Below, one piece after another: positions 10,041 to 19,583 of a stretch of 55,262 nt of DNA. The stretch is taken from assembly GCF_003437035.1 (NCBI RefSeq), contig NZ_QSRL01000014.1:429-55690 (forward strand), written 5' to 3'. This DNA is from Collinsella sp. TF08-11AT. Lineage in GTDB: Bacteria; Actinomycetota; Coriobacteriia; Coriobacteriales; Coriobacteriaceae. Below the pieces are notes generated by a model. It searched no databases and was not told the DNA's origin. It was given only the letters and a program-made list of their open reading frames with translations. Numbering within the stretch: position 1 is the first letter of the stretch; every line of letters starts with the position of its first letter. Both the position numbers and the translations under genes were made by a program.

Positions 10041-10141
10041 TTCTGCCACTCGATCGGGTGGAATCGCTTTCTTGCGCACGAAGGTGTGCGGACCCGTGGG
10101 CAGGGGAATAAGGTTGGTTATCCGACTCCATTGGAGGGCTC

Positions 10142-11179
10142 ATGGACCTGCCGATCGTCCTGTCCCATAAGACTGCCTGGCTGTACCACAACGTGGCGCG
10201 CCCGTCCGAGCCGCTCTCGCGAGCAAGCAGCCTATACGATGAGGACTCGCTTGCTAGCGAGGCGGAGCCGACCGCGAGCCTGCCCAAATTGGGACTCGAT
10301 GCCAAGGGGCTGAGGGCTTCAACGGCAGTTGGGATCGTTATCGACTATCTGGTTTCGCTTGGTATTCCACGAGAAGAGCTCGATCATATCGATACGCTCG
10401 TCAACTTCGATTTTGAGCGCTCGACGCCGGCTGGATTTAGGTGCCACGTGTTTGGAGCGCCGGTACCTCCAAGCCATCTTATCGAGGTGGCAGAGGGCCT
10501 TCTGGTGGTTGATGAGGCCATGTGCTTTGTCCAAGCGGGTTCGTGGATGAGCGAGCCCGAGCAGCTGGAATATGGCTACGAAATCTGTGCCCGATACCAT
10601 TTGAATCATCTGTCGACAGGCGATTATATCGAGATGGGGCAGAGGTATACCGTTGCCGATTTGATTGCCTATTGCAATGAGAACCGATCTCGTCAGGGGG
10701 CTGTACGCGCGGCCGCCGTGCTCAGGCGCGTACACGATGGCGCGCGGTCGCCCATGGAGACGGCCACCGCAATCATGGTCGTAGCAAAACGTTCCCAGGG
10801 AGGGCTTGGATACGTCAAGGTTGAGCTCAACCATCGGGTCGATGTTCCCAACGAGTTCAAGTATCTCGCAAAGGCCGGGTATTTCAAGGTCGACGTATAT
10901 GCGCCTGCGAGCGGTACGGGGATTGAATACAACGGCTCGGACCATCTTGATAAACAACGCAGCGCGTCGGATGCGGAGCGTATGGCCGTGCTGAGCGCGC
11001 TGGGCTTTAGGATGATCGTCCTCACCGGGACTCAGTTTGCCCATCAGCTGCAATTGCACCGGGCGATGAACGCCATCGCGCTCGCTATGGGTCTCAAGTG
11101 CGATCGAAGCGAAGCGTTCCAGAAGCGGCAGAATGACCTGCGGGAATTCGTGATTCGGCACTGGGACGGCGGCCTCTAG
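10142..11179 (+). CDS. nuclease-like protein with DUF559/PD-(D/E)XK-like C-terminus
   Basis: A 345-residue cytoplasmic protein, not assigned to a named family with confidence. The C-terminal third reads GYFKVDVYAPASGTGIEYNG, then SDHLDKQR and LGFRMIVLTGTQF. The sequence (V)D...IEYNG...LG(F)xxIxLT matches the spacing of very-short-patch-repair/DUF559 type endonuclease cores, with D and E as candidate metal ligands. The middle (residues 100-230) looks like a helical domain of unknown role. It stands alone with its own GGAGGG ribosome binding site, and is framed by two near-identical copies of the family A palindrome (9976-10040 and 11221-11282), which hints at movement as a cassette or at a link with the repeats. 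Similar proteins occur next to AbiEi-type antitoxins; no partner is visible here. Confidence 0.6.
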   Translation: MDLPIVLSHKTAWLYHNVARPSEPLSRASSLYDEDSLASEAEPTASLPKLGLDAKGLRASTAVGIVIDYLVSLGIPREELDHIDTLVNFDFERSTPAGFRCHVFGAPVPPSHLIEVAEGLLVVDEAMCFVQAGSWMSEPEQLEYGYEICARYHLNHLSTGDYIEMGQRYTVADLIAYCNENRSRQGAVRAAAVLRRVHDGARSPMETATAIMVVAKRSQGGLGYVKVELNHRVDVPNEFKYLAKAGYFKVDVYAPASGTGIEYNGSDHLDKQRSASDAERMAVLSALGFRMIVLTGTQFAHQLQLHRAMNAIALAMGLKCDRSEAFQKRQNDLREFVIRHWDGGL

Positions 11180-11220
11180 GGGCGTTTTGGTCCTTCTACG
11201 GGGTGCCGTGGGCAGGCAGA

Positions 11221-11282
11221 CCATCACAACATTCGGCGTTTTTTGCCAAAAACGGGAAAAGCATCGAATGTTGTGATGGTTT
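11221..11282. repeat. palindromic intergenic repeat, family A, copy 2
   Basis: CCATCACAACATTCG and its complement, with the same centre as copy 1 apart from a few substitutions. Together they frame the nuclease-like gene as direct repeats about 1.2 kb apart. Confidence 0.85.
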
Positions 11283-11414
11283 GCGTGCTGAGGATGGGCT
11301 TGGAAAGTCCGTTTTGCTCGAAGCGACCTGTCCTGTCGTACGGGTGTCGGCATGATTCTCCCGTGGAGTATTATGTTTTCCGAAGAATAAAACGCCGCGT
11401 GAGGGGAGGGCTGC

Positions 11415-12470
11415 GTGGACGGGCGCGTGCAACATGACGGCTTTGGCCGCGATATCAACTACCTGCGCATTGCCGTTACCGACAAGTGCAATTTCCGCTG
11501 CATTTACTGCATGCCGGCCGATGGCGTGGCACCCCGCGCGCACGACGAGCTGCTCAGTGCCGAGGAAATCGCCCGCTTTGTGCGCCTGGTAGCGGGGGAG
11601 GGCATTCGCCGCGTACGCCTGACGGGCGGCGAGCCGCTGGTCAGCCGCCGTATCATTCCGCTCATTCGCGACATCCGCGCGATTCCGCAGATCGAGGACA
11701 TCTCGCTTACCACCAATGGCGCCCTGCTGCCCAAGCTGGCACCGCAGCTCAAAGATGCCGGCCTTAACCGCGTCAACATCTCGCTCGACACGCTCGACCC
11801 TACGCTGTTTGGAAAGATTACGCGCCTGGGTCGGCTCGAGCAGACCATGGCTGGCATCGACGCGGCGCTGGCCTGGGGCTTTGAGCCCGTTAAGGTCAAC
11901 TGCGTTGTGGTGCGCCGGCTCAACCAAGATGTGGCGGCCCTCGCGCGGCTCACGCTCGACCGTCCCATCCACCTGCGCTTTATCGAATACATGCCCATTG
12001 GCGACGAACACACGAGCTCGCATTGCGCTGTGGACCCGCATGCGCCCGCGCTCAATCCCGAGTTGTGGGATGCGAGCGACACCGTGCCGAGCGACGAGCT
12101 GCGGACGCGCATCAATGCCGGGGCCGCCGCGGCGGGACTGGGCGAGCTCGAGCCGCTCGACATCAACGACGCTCCTGCCGGCGCGGGTCCTGCGCGGTAC
12201 TGGCACTTTCCGGGTGCGGCGGGAACGGTCGGCTTCATCAGCGCCATGTCCAACCATTTTTGCGCGAATTGCAACCGTCTGCGCCTGACGGCCGACGGTA
12301 ACGTGCGTCCGTGCCTGTTCAGTGACGCCGAGTATTCGGTGCGCGATGCCCTGCGCCGTGGTGATGATATGCAGGTAGTTTCGATTTGGCGCGATGCCGT
12401 GGCCCACAAACCGCAGGAACACGCGATAATTGAGGGCACGCAACGATTTATGTCCCAAATCGGAGGATGA
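11415..12470 (+). CDS. moaA: GTP 3',8-cyclase MoaA
   Basis: A radical-SAM enzyme starting molybdenum cofactor synthesis by converting GTP to 3',8-cyclo-GTP. The N-terminal 4Fe-4S motif is CNFRCIYC (Cx3CxxC, about residue 26), followed by the GGEPL SAM-binding segment. The second cluster ligands are in CANCNRLRLT and the later Cys of VRPCLF. The chain ends in QIGG, the Gly-Gly tail that enters the active site. At 351 residues it is slightly longer than usual. The GTG at 11415 follows GAGGGGAGGG. moaC-mobB begins four bases after the stop, so the two form an operon. The other pathway genes (moaD, moaE, moeA) are not in this window. Confidence 0.95.
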   Translation: MDGRVQHDGFGRDINYLRIAVTDKCNFRCIYCMPADGVAPRAHDELLSAEEIARFVRLVAGEGIRRVRLTGGEPLVSRRIIPLIRDIRAIPQIEDISLTTNGALLPKLAPQLKDAGLNRVNISLDTLDPTLFGKITRLGRLEQTMAGIDAALAWGFEPVKVNCVVVRRLNQDVAALARLTLDRPIHLRFIEYMPIGDEHTSSHCAVDPHAPALNPELWDASDTVPSDELRTRINAGAAAAGLGELEPLDINDAPAGAGPARYWHFPGAAGTVGFISAMSNHFCANCNRLRLTADGNVRPCLFSDAEYSVRDALRRGDDMQVVSIWRDAVAHKPQEHAIIEGTQRFMSQIGG

Positions 12471-12474
12471 TCAT

Positions 12475-13770
12475 ATGGCCAAGAGCAGGTACGCCGATGC
12501 CACCAAGGCCGCTCGCAGGGCCGCGATGTCTGCCCGCAAAGTCACGGCTGCGGCTGGCGATGCTGTCACTGCCGCACAGCCGACTTCCAGCGCTGCAGCC
12601 GAGCCCACCCGTGATGCCCGTCGCGACGAGCTGACGCACGTGGACGCCAAGGGCGAGGTACGCATGGTCGACGTGTCCGACAAGGCCGAGACCCATCGTA
12701 TCGCCATCGCCGAGGGCACCATCCTCATGCATCCCGAGACGCAAGCCATGGTGCTGCAGGACCGCGCCAAAAAGGGCGACGTGCTTGCCTGCGCGCGCGT
12801 GGCGGGCATCATGGCCATCAAGCGCACGAGCGACATCATCCCCATGTGCCATCCGTTGCTCATTACCAAGAGTAAGTGCGACATTGCGCCCATCGCGCCG
12901 GCGGGGACGCCCGTCGAGGACGTGCCCGAGGGCTGGGCGCCGTCGCGCGCGGACGGGCAGGTCGGCTTTCATGTGCTGGTCACAGCCGGCGTGACGGGCA
13001 AGACCGGTATTGAGATGGAGGCCCTGACCGGCGCGAGCGCCGCGTGCCTGACCATCTATGACATGTGCAAGGCCGTCGATCGCGGCATGGAGATTGTCGA
13101 CGTGCGCCTGTTGCACAAGGAAGGTGGCCGCTCGGGCGTGTGGGATCGTTCAGAGCGTCAGGCCGCTGCTGCTGAGGCCGTGGCCGCTGACGGTGCCGCG
13201 ATCGCGAGCGCACCCGTCGCCGTCGCGCCTGCGGCCCTGACCCCGGCCGTCCCCGCGATCGCGTTTATCGGCTACCAAAACTCGGGCAAGACCACGCTCG
13301 TCGAGAAGGTCATTGCCGAGCTCACCCGCCGCGGCCTGCGCGTGGGTTCGCTCAAGCATCACGGGCACCACGGCTTTGATATCGACGTGCCCGCTAAGGA
13401 CACCTGGCGCCATCACCAGGCCGGATCCAAGCACGTGGGCCTCATCTGCGCCACGCGCTGGGCGGAGTACGCCGACACGCGCGAGGAGGACGAGATGCCC
13501 GCGCGCGAGCTGCTGTCGCGCTACAACGATGTCGACGTGGTGATCATCGAGGGTTACAAGACCGAGGGCTTCGACAACATCGTGGTCGCGCGCTCCGGTG
13601 TCGACCGTCTGCGCGGCAAGAGCTCGCTCGACCTGGTCGACGGTCACACGCTGGCCCTTGCCTGCAACGAGGCCCTGGCGCGTCAGGCCTTCGACGCCGG
13701 CTTTGCGACCCGAGCCATCAACATCAACGACGCCCGAGCCATCTGCGATCTGATCCAAGATCACCTTTAA
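12475..13770 (+). CDS. moaC: MoaC-MobB fusion: cyclic pyranopterin monophosphate synthase / guanine-dinucleotide adapter
   Basis: A 431-residue two-domain protein. Residues 60-225 are MoaC, which converts the MoaA product to cyclic pyranopterin monophosphate: VDVSDKAETHRIAIAEG, IPMCHPLLITKSKCD, TGIEMEALTGASAACLTIYD and DMCKAVDRGM. After a 30-residue Ala/Val/Pro linker, residues 258-431 are MobB, a GTP-binding protein of cofactor maturation: P-loop GYQNSGKTT, LKHHGHHG, and VVIIEGYKTEGF. The first 55 residues are Ala/Arg/Lys-rich and low complexity. The ATG at 12475 has CGGAGGATGA before it. Fusing an early step with a late nucleotide-transfer adapter is unusual, and suggests the operon serves a bis-MGD enzyme. 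Domain order and continuity of the frame are directly visible. Confidence 0.93.
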   Translation: MAKSRYADATKAARRAAMSARKVTAAAGDAVTAAQPTSSAAAEPTRDARRDELTHVDAKGEVRMVDVSDKAETHRIAIAEGTILMHPETQAMVLQDRAKKGDVLACARVAGIMAIKRTSDIIPMCHPLLITKSKCDIAPIAPAGTPVEDVPEGWAPSRADGQVGFHVLVTAGVTGKTGIEMEALTGASAACLTIYDMCKAVDRGMEIVDVRLLHKEGGRSGVWDRSERQAAAAEAVAADGAAIASAPVAVAPAALTPAVPAIAFIGYQNSGKTTLVEKVIAELTRRGLRVGSLKHHGHHGFDIDVPAKDTWRHHQAGSKHVGLICATRWAEYADTREEDEMPARELLSRYNDVDVVIIEGYKTEGFDNIVVARSGVDRLRGKSSLDLVDGHTLALACNEALARQAFDAGFATRAININDARAICDLIQDHL

Positions 13771-13783
13771 GGCTCGACGCTGC

Positions 13784-13883
13784 GCCGGCCCCAAGCACCC
13801 CATCTCGCCCCTCAAGCCGTCGCTCGCGTACCAAAGTACGCGTCGCTCCTCTTTCGGGGCGACCTGGGGCACTTGGAACCGGC
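13784..13883. repeat. 100-nt long hairpin after moaC-mobB
   Basis: An arm starting GCCGGCCCCAAGCACCCC pairs, with several mismatches, with the arm ending GGGGCACTTGGAACCGGC. The centre contains GCGTAC-CAAA-GTACGC. It could act as a terminator-like structure but lacks a T-run. Confidence 0.6.
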
Positions 13884-13901
13884 TCGCTGCGCTGCCATAA
13901 C

Positions 13902-13939
13902 CTGCCAAAAAGGGACAGGCATCTTTGTGGTGGTTTTTG
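13902..13939. repeat. degenerate family B repeat
   Basis: Contains the core AAGGGACAGGCATCTTTGTGG followed by TGGTTTTT, matching the right half of the family B palindromes; the left arm is replaced by AACCTGCCAAA, as in the element near 17515. Confidence 0.6.
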
Positions 13940-13949
13940 CAAAAAAGCT

Positions 13950-13980
13950 TTGACTTAAAGTTAGCTCAAGGTGTCATAAT
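13950..13980 (+). promoter_or_regulatory. putative promoter of the histidine phosphatase
   Basis: TTGACT at 13950-13955 and CATAAT at 13975-13980, with a rather long 19-base spacer, lie just ahead of the GGAGG of the next gene. Confidence 0.45.
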
Positions 13981-14012
13981 CGCTGACAAACGATTGCGAT
14001 CACGGAGGCCTC

Positions 14013-14597
14013 ATGTCAAAACTGTACTTTATGCGTCACGGTCAAACGCTCTTTAACTTGCTTCGTCGCAAGCAGGGCTGGTGTGACTCGCCGCTCACCG
14101 AGCTGGGAATCGAGCAGGCTAAAACTGTCGGTGCGACCCTGCGAGGGCGTGGCCTTACGTTTGACCATGCGTACAGTTCGACGTCCGAGCGTGCGTGCGA
14201 CACGCTTGAGCTTGCGTTCCCCGGTCAGCCTTACGAGCGCGTCAAGGGCCTTAAGGAGTGGAACTTTGGCAAATTTGAGGGCGCGAGCGAGGATTTGAAT
14301 CCGCGCCTGCCGTACGGCGATTTTTACAAGCAGTATGACGGCGAGGGCGAAGTCGAGTTTCGCGAGCGTATGATGGCGACCATCACCGAGTTCATGCAGC
14401 GCCCTGGACATGAGAGCGTGTTGTGCGTGAGCCATGGCGCCGCAGCGGCTCAGGTCATGCGCGGCGTGGGCGTGGAGCCGCTCAAGATGAAGCACCGCAT
14501 TGGCAACTGCTGTGTGCTCGAACTCGACTTTGATGCTACTACCGGCACATTTGCTCTTGCAGATTTGTACAACCCCTACGGCACCCCGCGCGAGTAA
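14013..14597 (+). CDS. histidine phosphatase (phosphoglycerate mutase-like) family protein
   Basis: A 194-residue protein of the branch-2-like phosphatase superfamily. The catalytic RHG motif is in LYFMRHGQTLFN (His9), followed by SPLTELGIEQA, the second arginine in SSTSERACDT, the proton-donor acidic residue in LKEWNFGKFEG, and the second catalytic histidine in VLCVSHGAAA. These are the expected landmarks, so it should act on a small phosphorylated substrate through a phosphohistidine. The substrate cannot be named. The ATG is preceded by CACGGAGG. It is monocistronic, with its own promoter-like boxes upstream and a family B palindrome just downstream that can act as a terminator. Confidence 0.9.
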   Translation: MSKLYFMRHGQTLFNLLRRKQGWCDSPLTELGIEQAKTVGATLRGRGLTFDHAYSSTSERACDTLELAFPGQPYERVKGLKEWNFGKFEGASEDLNPRLPYGDFYKQYDGEGEVEFRERMMATITEFMQRPGHESVLCVSHGAAAAQVMRGVGVEPLKMKHRIGNCCVLELDFDATTGTFALADLYNPYGTPRE

Positions 14598-14613
14598 CAT
14601 CGGGGCATCAGCC

Positions 14614-14654
14614 AAAACCACCACAAAGGGGCCAGGCACCTTTGTGGTGGTTTT
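14614..14654. repeat. family B palindromic repeat / terminator-like hairpin
   Basis: ACCACCACAAAGG and its complement form a 13-bp stem around GGCCAGGCA, followed by TTTT. It lies 16 bases after the phosphatase stop and could end its transcript. Relatives are at 19375, 20962, 21922 and 31612. Confidence 0.8.
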
Positions 14655-14730
14655 GCCGTTTACAGGCGATTTCCTACCGTTCAGCGGACTTTCGCACCAA
14701 TGGGGCTTACGCTGCATGCAAGTTTCATCC

Positions 14731-14844
14731 TACAATCGCCCACGTGCTCACAAGTTTGTTACTCCTCGGGAGGCATCACTTGCGCATAATAGAAGACGAG
14801 GAATATCGCCCCGTCGTCTAGCGCCGATGTCCGAGGAGTTTTTT
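14731..14844 (+). promoter_or_regulatory. promoter plus RAT-like antiterminator/terminator leader of the bgl-type regulon
   Basis: TACAAT at 14731-14736 fits a -10 box. Within the leader, GTTTGTTACTCC-TCGG-GAGGCATCACTT (14754-14781) matches both halves of the ribonucleic antiterminator target bound by LicT/BglG proteins (GGATTGTTACTG ... CAGGCAAAACC). Its 5' half overlaps the left arm of a terminator: ACTCCTCGG (14761-14769) pairs perfectly with CCGAGGAGT (14831-14839), followed by five T's. The right arm also contains the GAGGAG ribosome binding site of the antiterminator gene. When the protein holds the RAT hairpin the terminator cannot form and the binding site is freed. Confidence 0.65.
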
Positions 14845-14845
14845 C

Positions 14846-15691
14846 ATGCTCATTGTAAAGAAGATCAACAATAACGTTGCTCTCGCCGCCAGCGATGACG
14901 GCCGAGAGGTTGTTGTCTTTGGCAAGGGCATCGGTTTTCACGAGATGCCCTACGAGCTTGCCGATGAGTCGCTCATCCAGCGCAAATTCTATAACGTTCC
15001 CGAGAGCCTGCAGGATATGGTCGGCACACTTCCCGACGACGTTCTGCTCGCGGCAAGCGACATTGCCTGCTTCGCATCCCAGCAGCTCGGTTGCAAGCTG
15101 TCCGGTGGCCTGCCCTTTATCCTGGCAGATCACCTGCAGTTTGCCGTTCAGCGCGACGACGACCAGATCAGCGCTCCCAACCCGCTCGAGCATGAGGTGG
15201 CTTTCATCTACCCGCGTGAGCTCGAAATCGGTCAGGCCGCGCTCGCCATCGTGCAAAAGCACACCGGCGCCAAGCTGGGTCAGAACGAGGCCACGAGCAT
15301 CGCGCTCCACATCGTTAACGCCGAGGTCGACGGCATGGGCCGCGCCAAGGACATGGACTTCATCATGAAGAGCACCCGCGTGCTTGACGAGGTAACCCAT
15401 TCCGTGGAAAAGCAGCTCGGCTGCTCGCTCGACACGGCGTCGTACTGCTACATTCGCTTTCTTGCGCACCTGCGCTTTTTGGTTCGCCGCCTTGTTAAGG
15501 GCAGCTGCACGCAGACCGAGAACTCCTCACTGTTTATGCAGGCCGCCCGCGATTTTCCCGAGGCCTACCAGTGTGCGTACGCCATCAACCGCGTGTTCGA
15601 GAAAGAGTTCAAGCAGAGCTGCTCGGACGAGGAGCTCTTGTATCTGATGATGCATATCAACCGTCTGCGATCGGCTTCGCAGACCGAGTGA
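14846..15691 (+). CDS. BglG/LicT-family transcription antiterminator
   Basis: A 281-residue RNA-binding antiterminator. Residues 1-55 form the CAT RNA-binding domain (MLIVKKINNNVALA, VVVFGKGIGF), followed by two PTS regulation domains: PRD1 about 65-170 with conserved histidines in NPLEHEVAFIYPRE and IALHIVNAE, and PRD2 about 171-281 with RFLAHLRFLVRRL and LLYLMMHINRL. Phosphorylation of these histidines by the PTS makes such proteins respond to beta-glucoside supply and carbon status. The start codon is certain because only ten bases separate it from a GAGGAG that also forms part of the leader terminator. The next genes are the PTS permease and the phospho-beta-glucosidase it should control. 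Confidence 0.94.
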   Translation: MLIVKKINNNVALAASDDGREVVVFGKGIGFHEMPYELADESLIQRKFYNVPESLQDMVGTLPDDVLLAASDIACFASQQLGCKLSGGLPFILADHLQFAVQRDDDQISAPNPLEHEVAFIYPRELEIGQAALAIVQKHTGAKLGQNEATSIALHIVNAEVDGMGRAKDMDFIMKSTRVLDEVTHSVEKQLGCSLDTASYCYIRFLAHLRFLVRRLVKGSCTQTENSSLFMQAARDFPEAYQCAYAINRVFEKEFKQSCSDEELLYLMMHINRLRSASQTE

Positions 15692-15696
15692 GTAAA

Positions 15697-15781
15697 GCCG
15701 CCAGCCCGGCGGCAATCGCAACAATTCTTTTTGGTTTCTAACTGCGGGCAAGGTACCGGCTCGCGGTAGGGGATATTTTTG
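15697..15781 (+). promoter_or_regulatory. intercistronic hairpins, second RAT-like site before the PTS gene
   Basis: A GCCGCC/GGCGGC hairpin (15697-15713) follows the antiterminator gene. Next, GGTTTCTAACTGC (15733-15745) resembles the 5' half of a RAT, and CTAACTGCG can pair imperfectly with CGCGGTAGG ahead of GATATTTTT. A second antitermination point is plausible, but the apical loop of the RAT is not clear. Confidence 0.4.
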
Positions 15782-15809
15782 TCGAAATTTGGAAAAGAGA
15801 GGACAGATC

Positions 15810-17249
15810 ATGGCAGGTAAATACGACGATCTTGCTGCCCAGATCGTAGAGCTGGTTGGCGGCAAGTCCAACGTCAAATGCGTCGCACACTGCATTACCC
15901 GTGTTCGTTTTAAGCTCAAGGACGAGTCGAAGGCCAATGACGAGGCAATCTCCGAGCTGCCCAACGTCATCAAGGTCATGCACGCCAACGGCCAGTACCA
16001 GGTTGTTGTGGGCAACATCGTCGAGGACGTCTACGACGCCGTTCTCAAGGCCGGCGGTTTTAGCGACGGCGGCGCCGTCGACGCCGATGACGACGATGCC
16101 GCTCCCAAGGGCGTTACCGATGTGATCATCGACCTCATCTCGGGCATCTTCGCCCCCATGCTCGGCACCTTCGCCGCTGCCGGTATCATGAAGGGCCTGC
16201 TGGCGCTCGCTACCTTCCTGGTCCCGAGCTTTGCCAACGACGGCGCCTACACGCTGCTCTACACCGTCGCTGACGGCATGTTCTACTTCCTGCCCGTGGT
16301 GCTTGGCTTTACCGCGGCCAAGAAGTTCAAGATGAGCGAGTTCAACGGCATGGCCATCGCCTTTGCCCTGGTGTATCCCACCATGGTTGCCCTGACCTCG
16401 GGCGAGGTTGTCGGCTCCGTCGAGCTCGGCTTTGCTGGCACCTTCTCTTGGTACACCACGTTCCTGGGCCTGCCGCTCATCATGCCTGCCTCGGGTTACA
16501 CCAGCTCCGTTATCCCCATCCTGCTCATGGTCTGGTTTGGCTCCACCCTCGAGCACTGGGTTAAGAAGTGGATGCCCGCTTCTATGAAGATGTTCTTCAC
16601 CCCGCTGATCGTCGTCACCGTTACCGTCACCCTTGGCTATCTGGTCATTGGCCCCATCGCCACGCTCATCACCAACCTGCTTGGTGAGTTCTTCGCGCTG
16701 CTGTTTGGCCTGCCCATGATCGGCTCCCTCCTGGGCTGCACCCTCGTCGGTGCCTTCTGGATGTGCCTGGTCATCTTTGGCTTCCACTGGTCGCTCGTGC
16801 CCATCGCGCTGGTCAACCTGTCCACTCTGGGCCACGACTACATCCTGGGCTCCGTTATCGCCCACTCCTTCTCGCTGGGCGCCGTGCTCTTCGCCATGTA
16901 TCTCAAGAACAAGGACGAGAAGTTCCGCGGTATCGCGCTGCCGGCCATGATCTCCGCCTTCTTCTTTGGTGTCACCGAGCCCGCTATCTACGGTGTCGCC
17001 CTGCCCGATAAGAAGGCCTTCATCAACGCCAGCATCGGTTCTGCTGTGGGCGGCCTCATCATTGGTCTCTCCGGCGCCGTGGTGTACATGTCCGGTGGTC
17101 TGGGCGTCTTCAACTGGCTGTCCTTCATCGACCCCTCCGGTGTTAACGGCATCAACCACATGATCTGGGCTATCGTTGCCTCTTTCGTGGGTGCCGCCGT
17201 GGGCTTTGCGATCGAGTTTGCCACCTACAAGCCCGAGGCTGCCAAGTAG
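15810..17249 (+). CDS. PTS beta-glucoside-type EIIBC permease
   Basis: A 479-residue phosphotransferase permease that imports and phosphorylates a beta-glucoside. The EIIB domain (1-85) has the phosphocysteine in AHCITRVRFKL (Cys28). A linker of acidic residues leads to the EIIC membrane domain (about 105-465), with about ten hydrophobic segments and the substrate-site stretch FFGVTEPAIYGVALP. The chain stops at YKPEAAK, so the EIIA domain found at the C-terminus of BglF/BglP is absent and must be supplied in trans; the stand-alone EIIA encoded at 48648 is a candidate. The ATG at 15810 has AGAGAGGA upstream; an earlier in-frame TTG would add seven residues and overlap that site. It ends at a strong terminator. 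Confidence 0.94.
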   Translation: MAGKYDDLAAQIVELVGGKSNVKCVAHCITRVRFKLKDESKANDEAISELPNVIKVMHANGQYQVVVGNIVEDVYDAVLKAGGFSDGGAVDADDDDAAPKGVTDVIIDLISGIFAPMLGTFAAAGIMKGLLALATFLVPSFANDGAYTLLYTVADGMFYFLPVVLGFTAAKKFKMSEFNGMAIAFALVYPTMVALTSGEVVGSVELGFAGTFSWYTTFLGLPLIMPASGYTSSVIPILLMVWFGSTLEHWVKKWMPASMKMFFTPLIVVTVTVTLGYLVIGPIATLITNLLGEFFALLFGLPMIGSLLGCTLVGAFWMCLVIFGFHWSLVPIALVNLSTLGHDYILGSVIAHSFSLGAVLFAMYLKNKDEKFRGIALPAMISAFFFGVTEPAIYGVALPDKKAFINASIGSAVGGLIIGLSGAVVYMSGGLGVFNWLSFIDPSGVNGINHMIWAIVASFVGAAVGFAIEFATYKPEAAK

Positions 17250-17276
17250 CCCAAACGACAAAGACTCGGTACCAAG

Positions 17277-17307
17277 CCGGCGGGGGGAGCGCCCCGCCGG
17301 TTTTTTT
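17277..17307 (+). terminator. intrinsic terminator after the PTS gene
   Basis: A nine-bp GC stem CCGGCGGGG/CCCCGCCGG with a six-base loop, then seven T's. The downstream glucosidase gene would need read-through or its own promoter. Confidence 0.9.
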
Positions 17308-17354
17308 CAAAGGGGCTAGATGCCATGCGCTCGTCCGAGCGACTGCCCAAAATC

Positions 17355-17506
17355 AAAACCATGCCGGATTACGGGGCTGAAACGGTGAGTGCTGACCATA
17401 CCCCGTTTTTCCGTAAACTGACAAGCCTCCTACCTGCGGTTTTGTCCTTGCCGTTTCTGGCATGCTCAAGGGGCACTGGTTCTGCCCCGTAAACCGGCAT
17501 GGTTTT
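17355..17506. repeat. long inverted-repeat element 1 between PTS and GH1 genes
   Basis: The 23-bp arms (AAAACCATGCCGGATTACGG... and its complement, one mismatch) enclose 106 bases. The centre contains CTACCTGCGGTTTTGTCC, closely matching the centre of element 2. No open frame of note. Together with element 2 it fills most of the 590-base gap. Confidence 0.75.
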
Positions 17507-17640
17507 GAACCTGCCAATAAGGGACAGATTTATTTTGGTCGGTTTTATCTGGGCAAACGTCGTCTCCGTCAGCTCCGTCCGCATATCTTAAGCCGGCATA
17601 GTTTCGATGGGTCGGTCCGTGCGCGTCCCGCAACATGCCT

Positions 17641-19347
<1,707 letters not shown>

Positions 19348-19374
19348 CCAAGTCTCAACCAGCGTAAACGTCGC

Positions 19375-19414
19375 AACCACCACAAAGGGGCCAAGCACCT
19401 TTGTGGTGGTTTTT
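19375..19414. repeat. family B palindromic repeat / terminator-like hairpin
   Basis: ACCACCACAAAGG and its complement around GGCCAAGCA, followed by TTTT, 27 bases after the GH1 stop. The rest of the gap to the MFS gene contains TTGACA (19528-19533) and a GACGG-TGGCGAATGCC-CGTC type hairpin but no clear -10 box. Confidence 0.8.
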
Positions 19415-19583
19415 GCTTTGGTGGATGTGTGGGATATGCCTTACAATCTACCAAGTAGTTCATGACGGGCGAAAAACGGAGAGAAGGGGCTCGATGTGTC
19501 CTTAATGTTTCATGCGGATAGATTGATTTGACAGACGGTGGCGAATGCCCGCCGTCCGCATTCGTATGAAACAAGGAGTCTCC

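Noticed and set aside
13784..13883. tRNA gene in the hairpin after moaC-mobB
   Set aside because: The fold is one long hairpin without D, anticodon or T arms.
15733..15781. Confident RAT before the PTS gene
   Set aside because: The two half-sites resemble a RAT but there is no room for the apical loop, so it was kept only as a low-confidence regulatory region.
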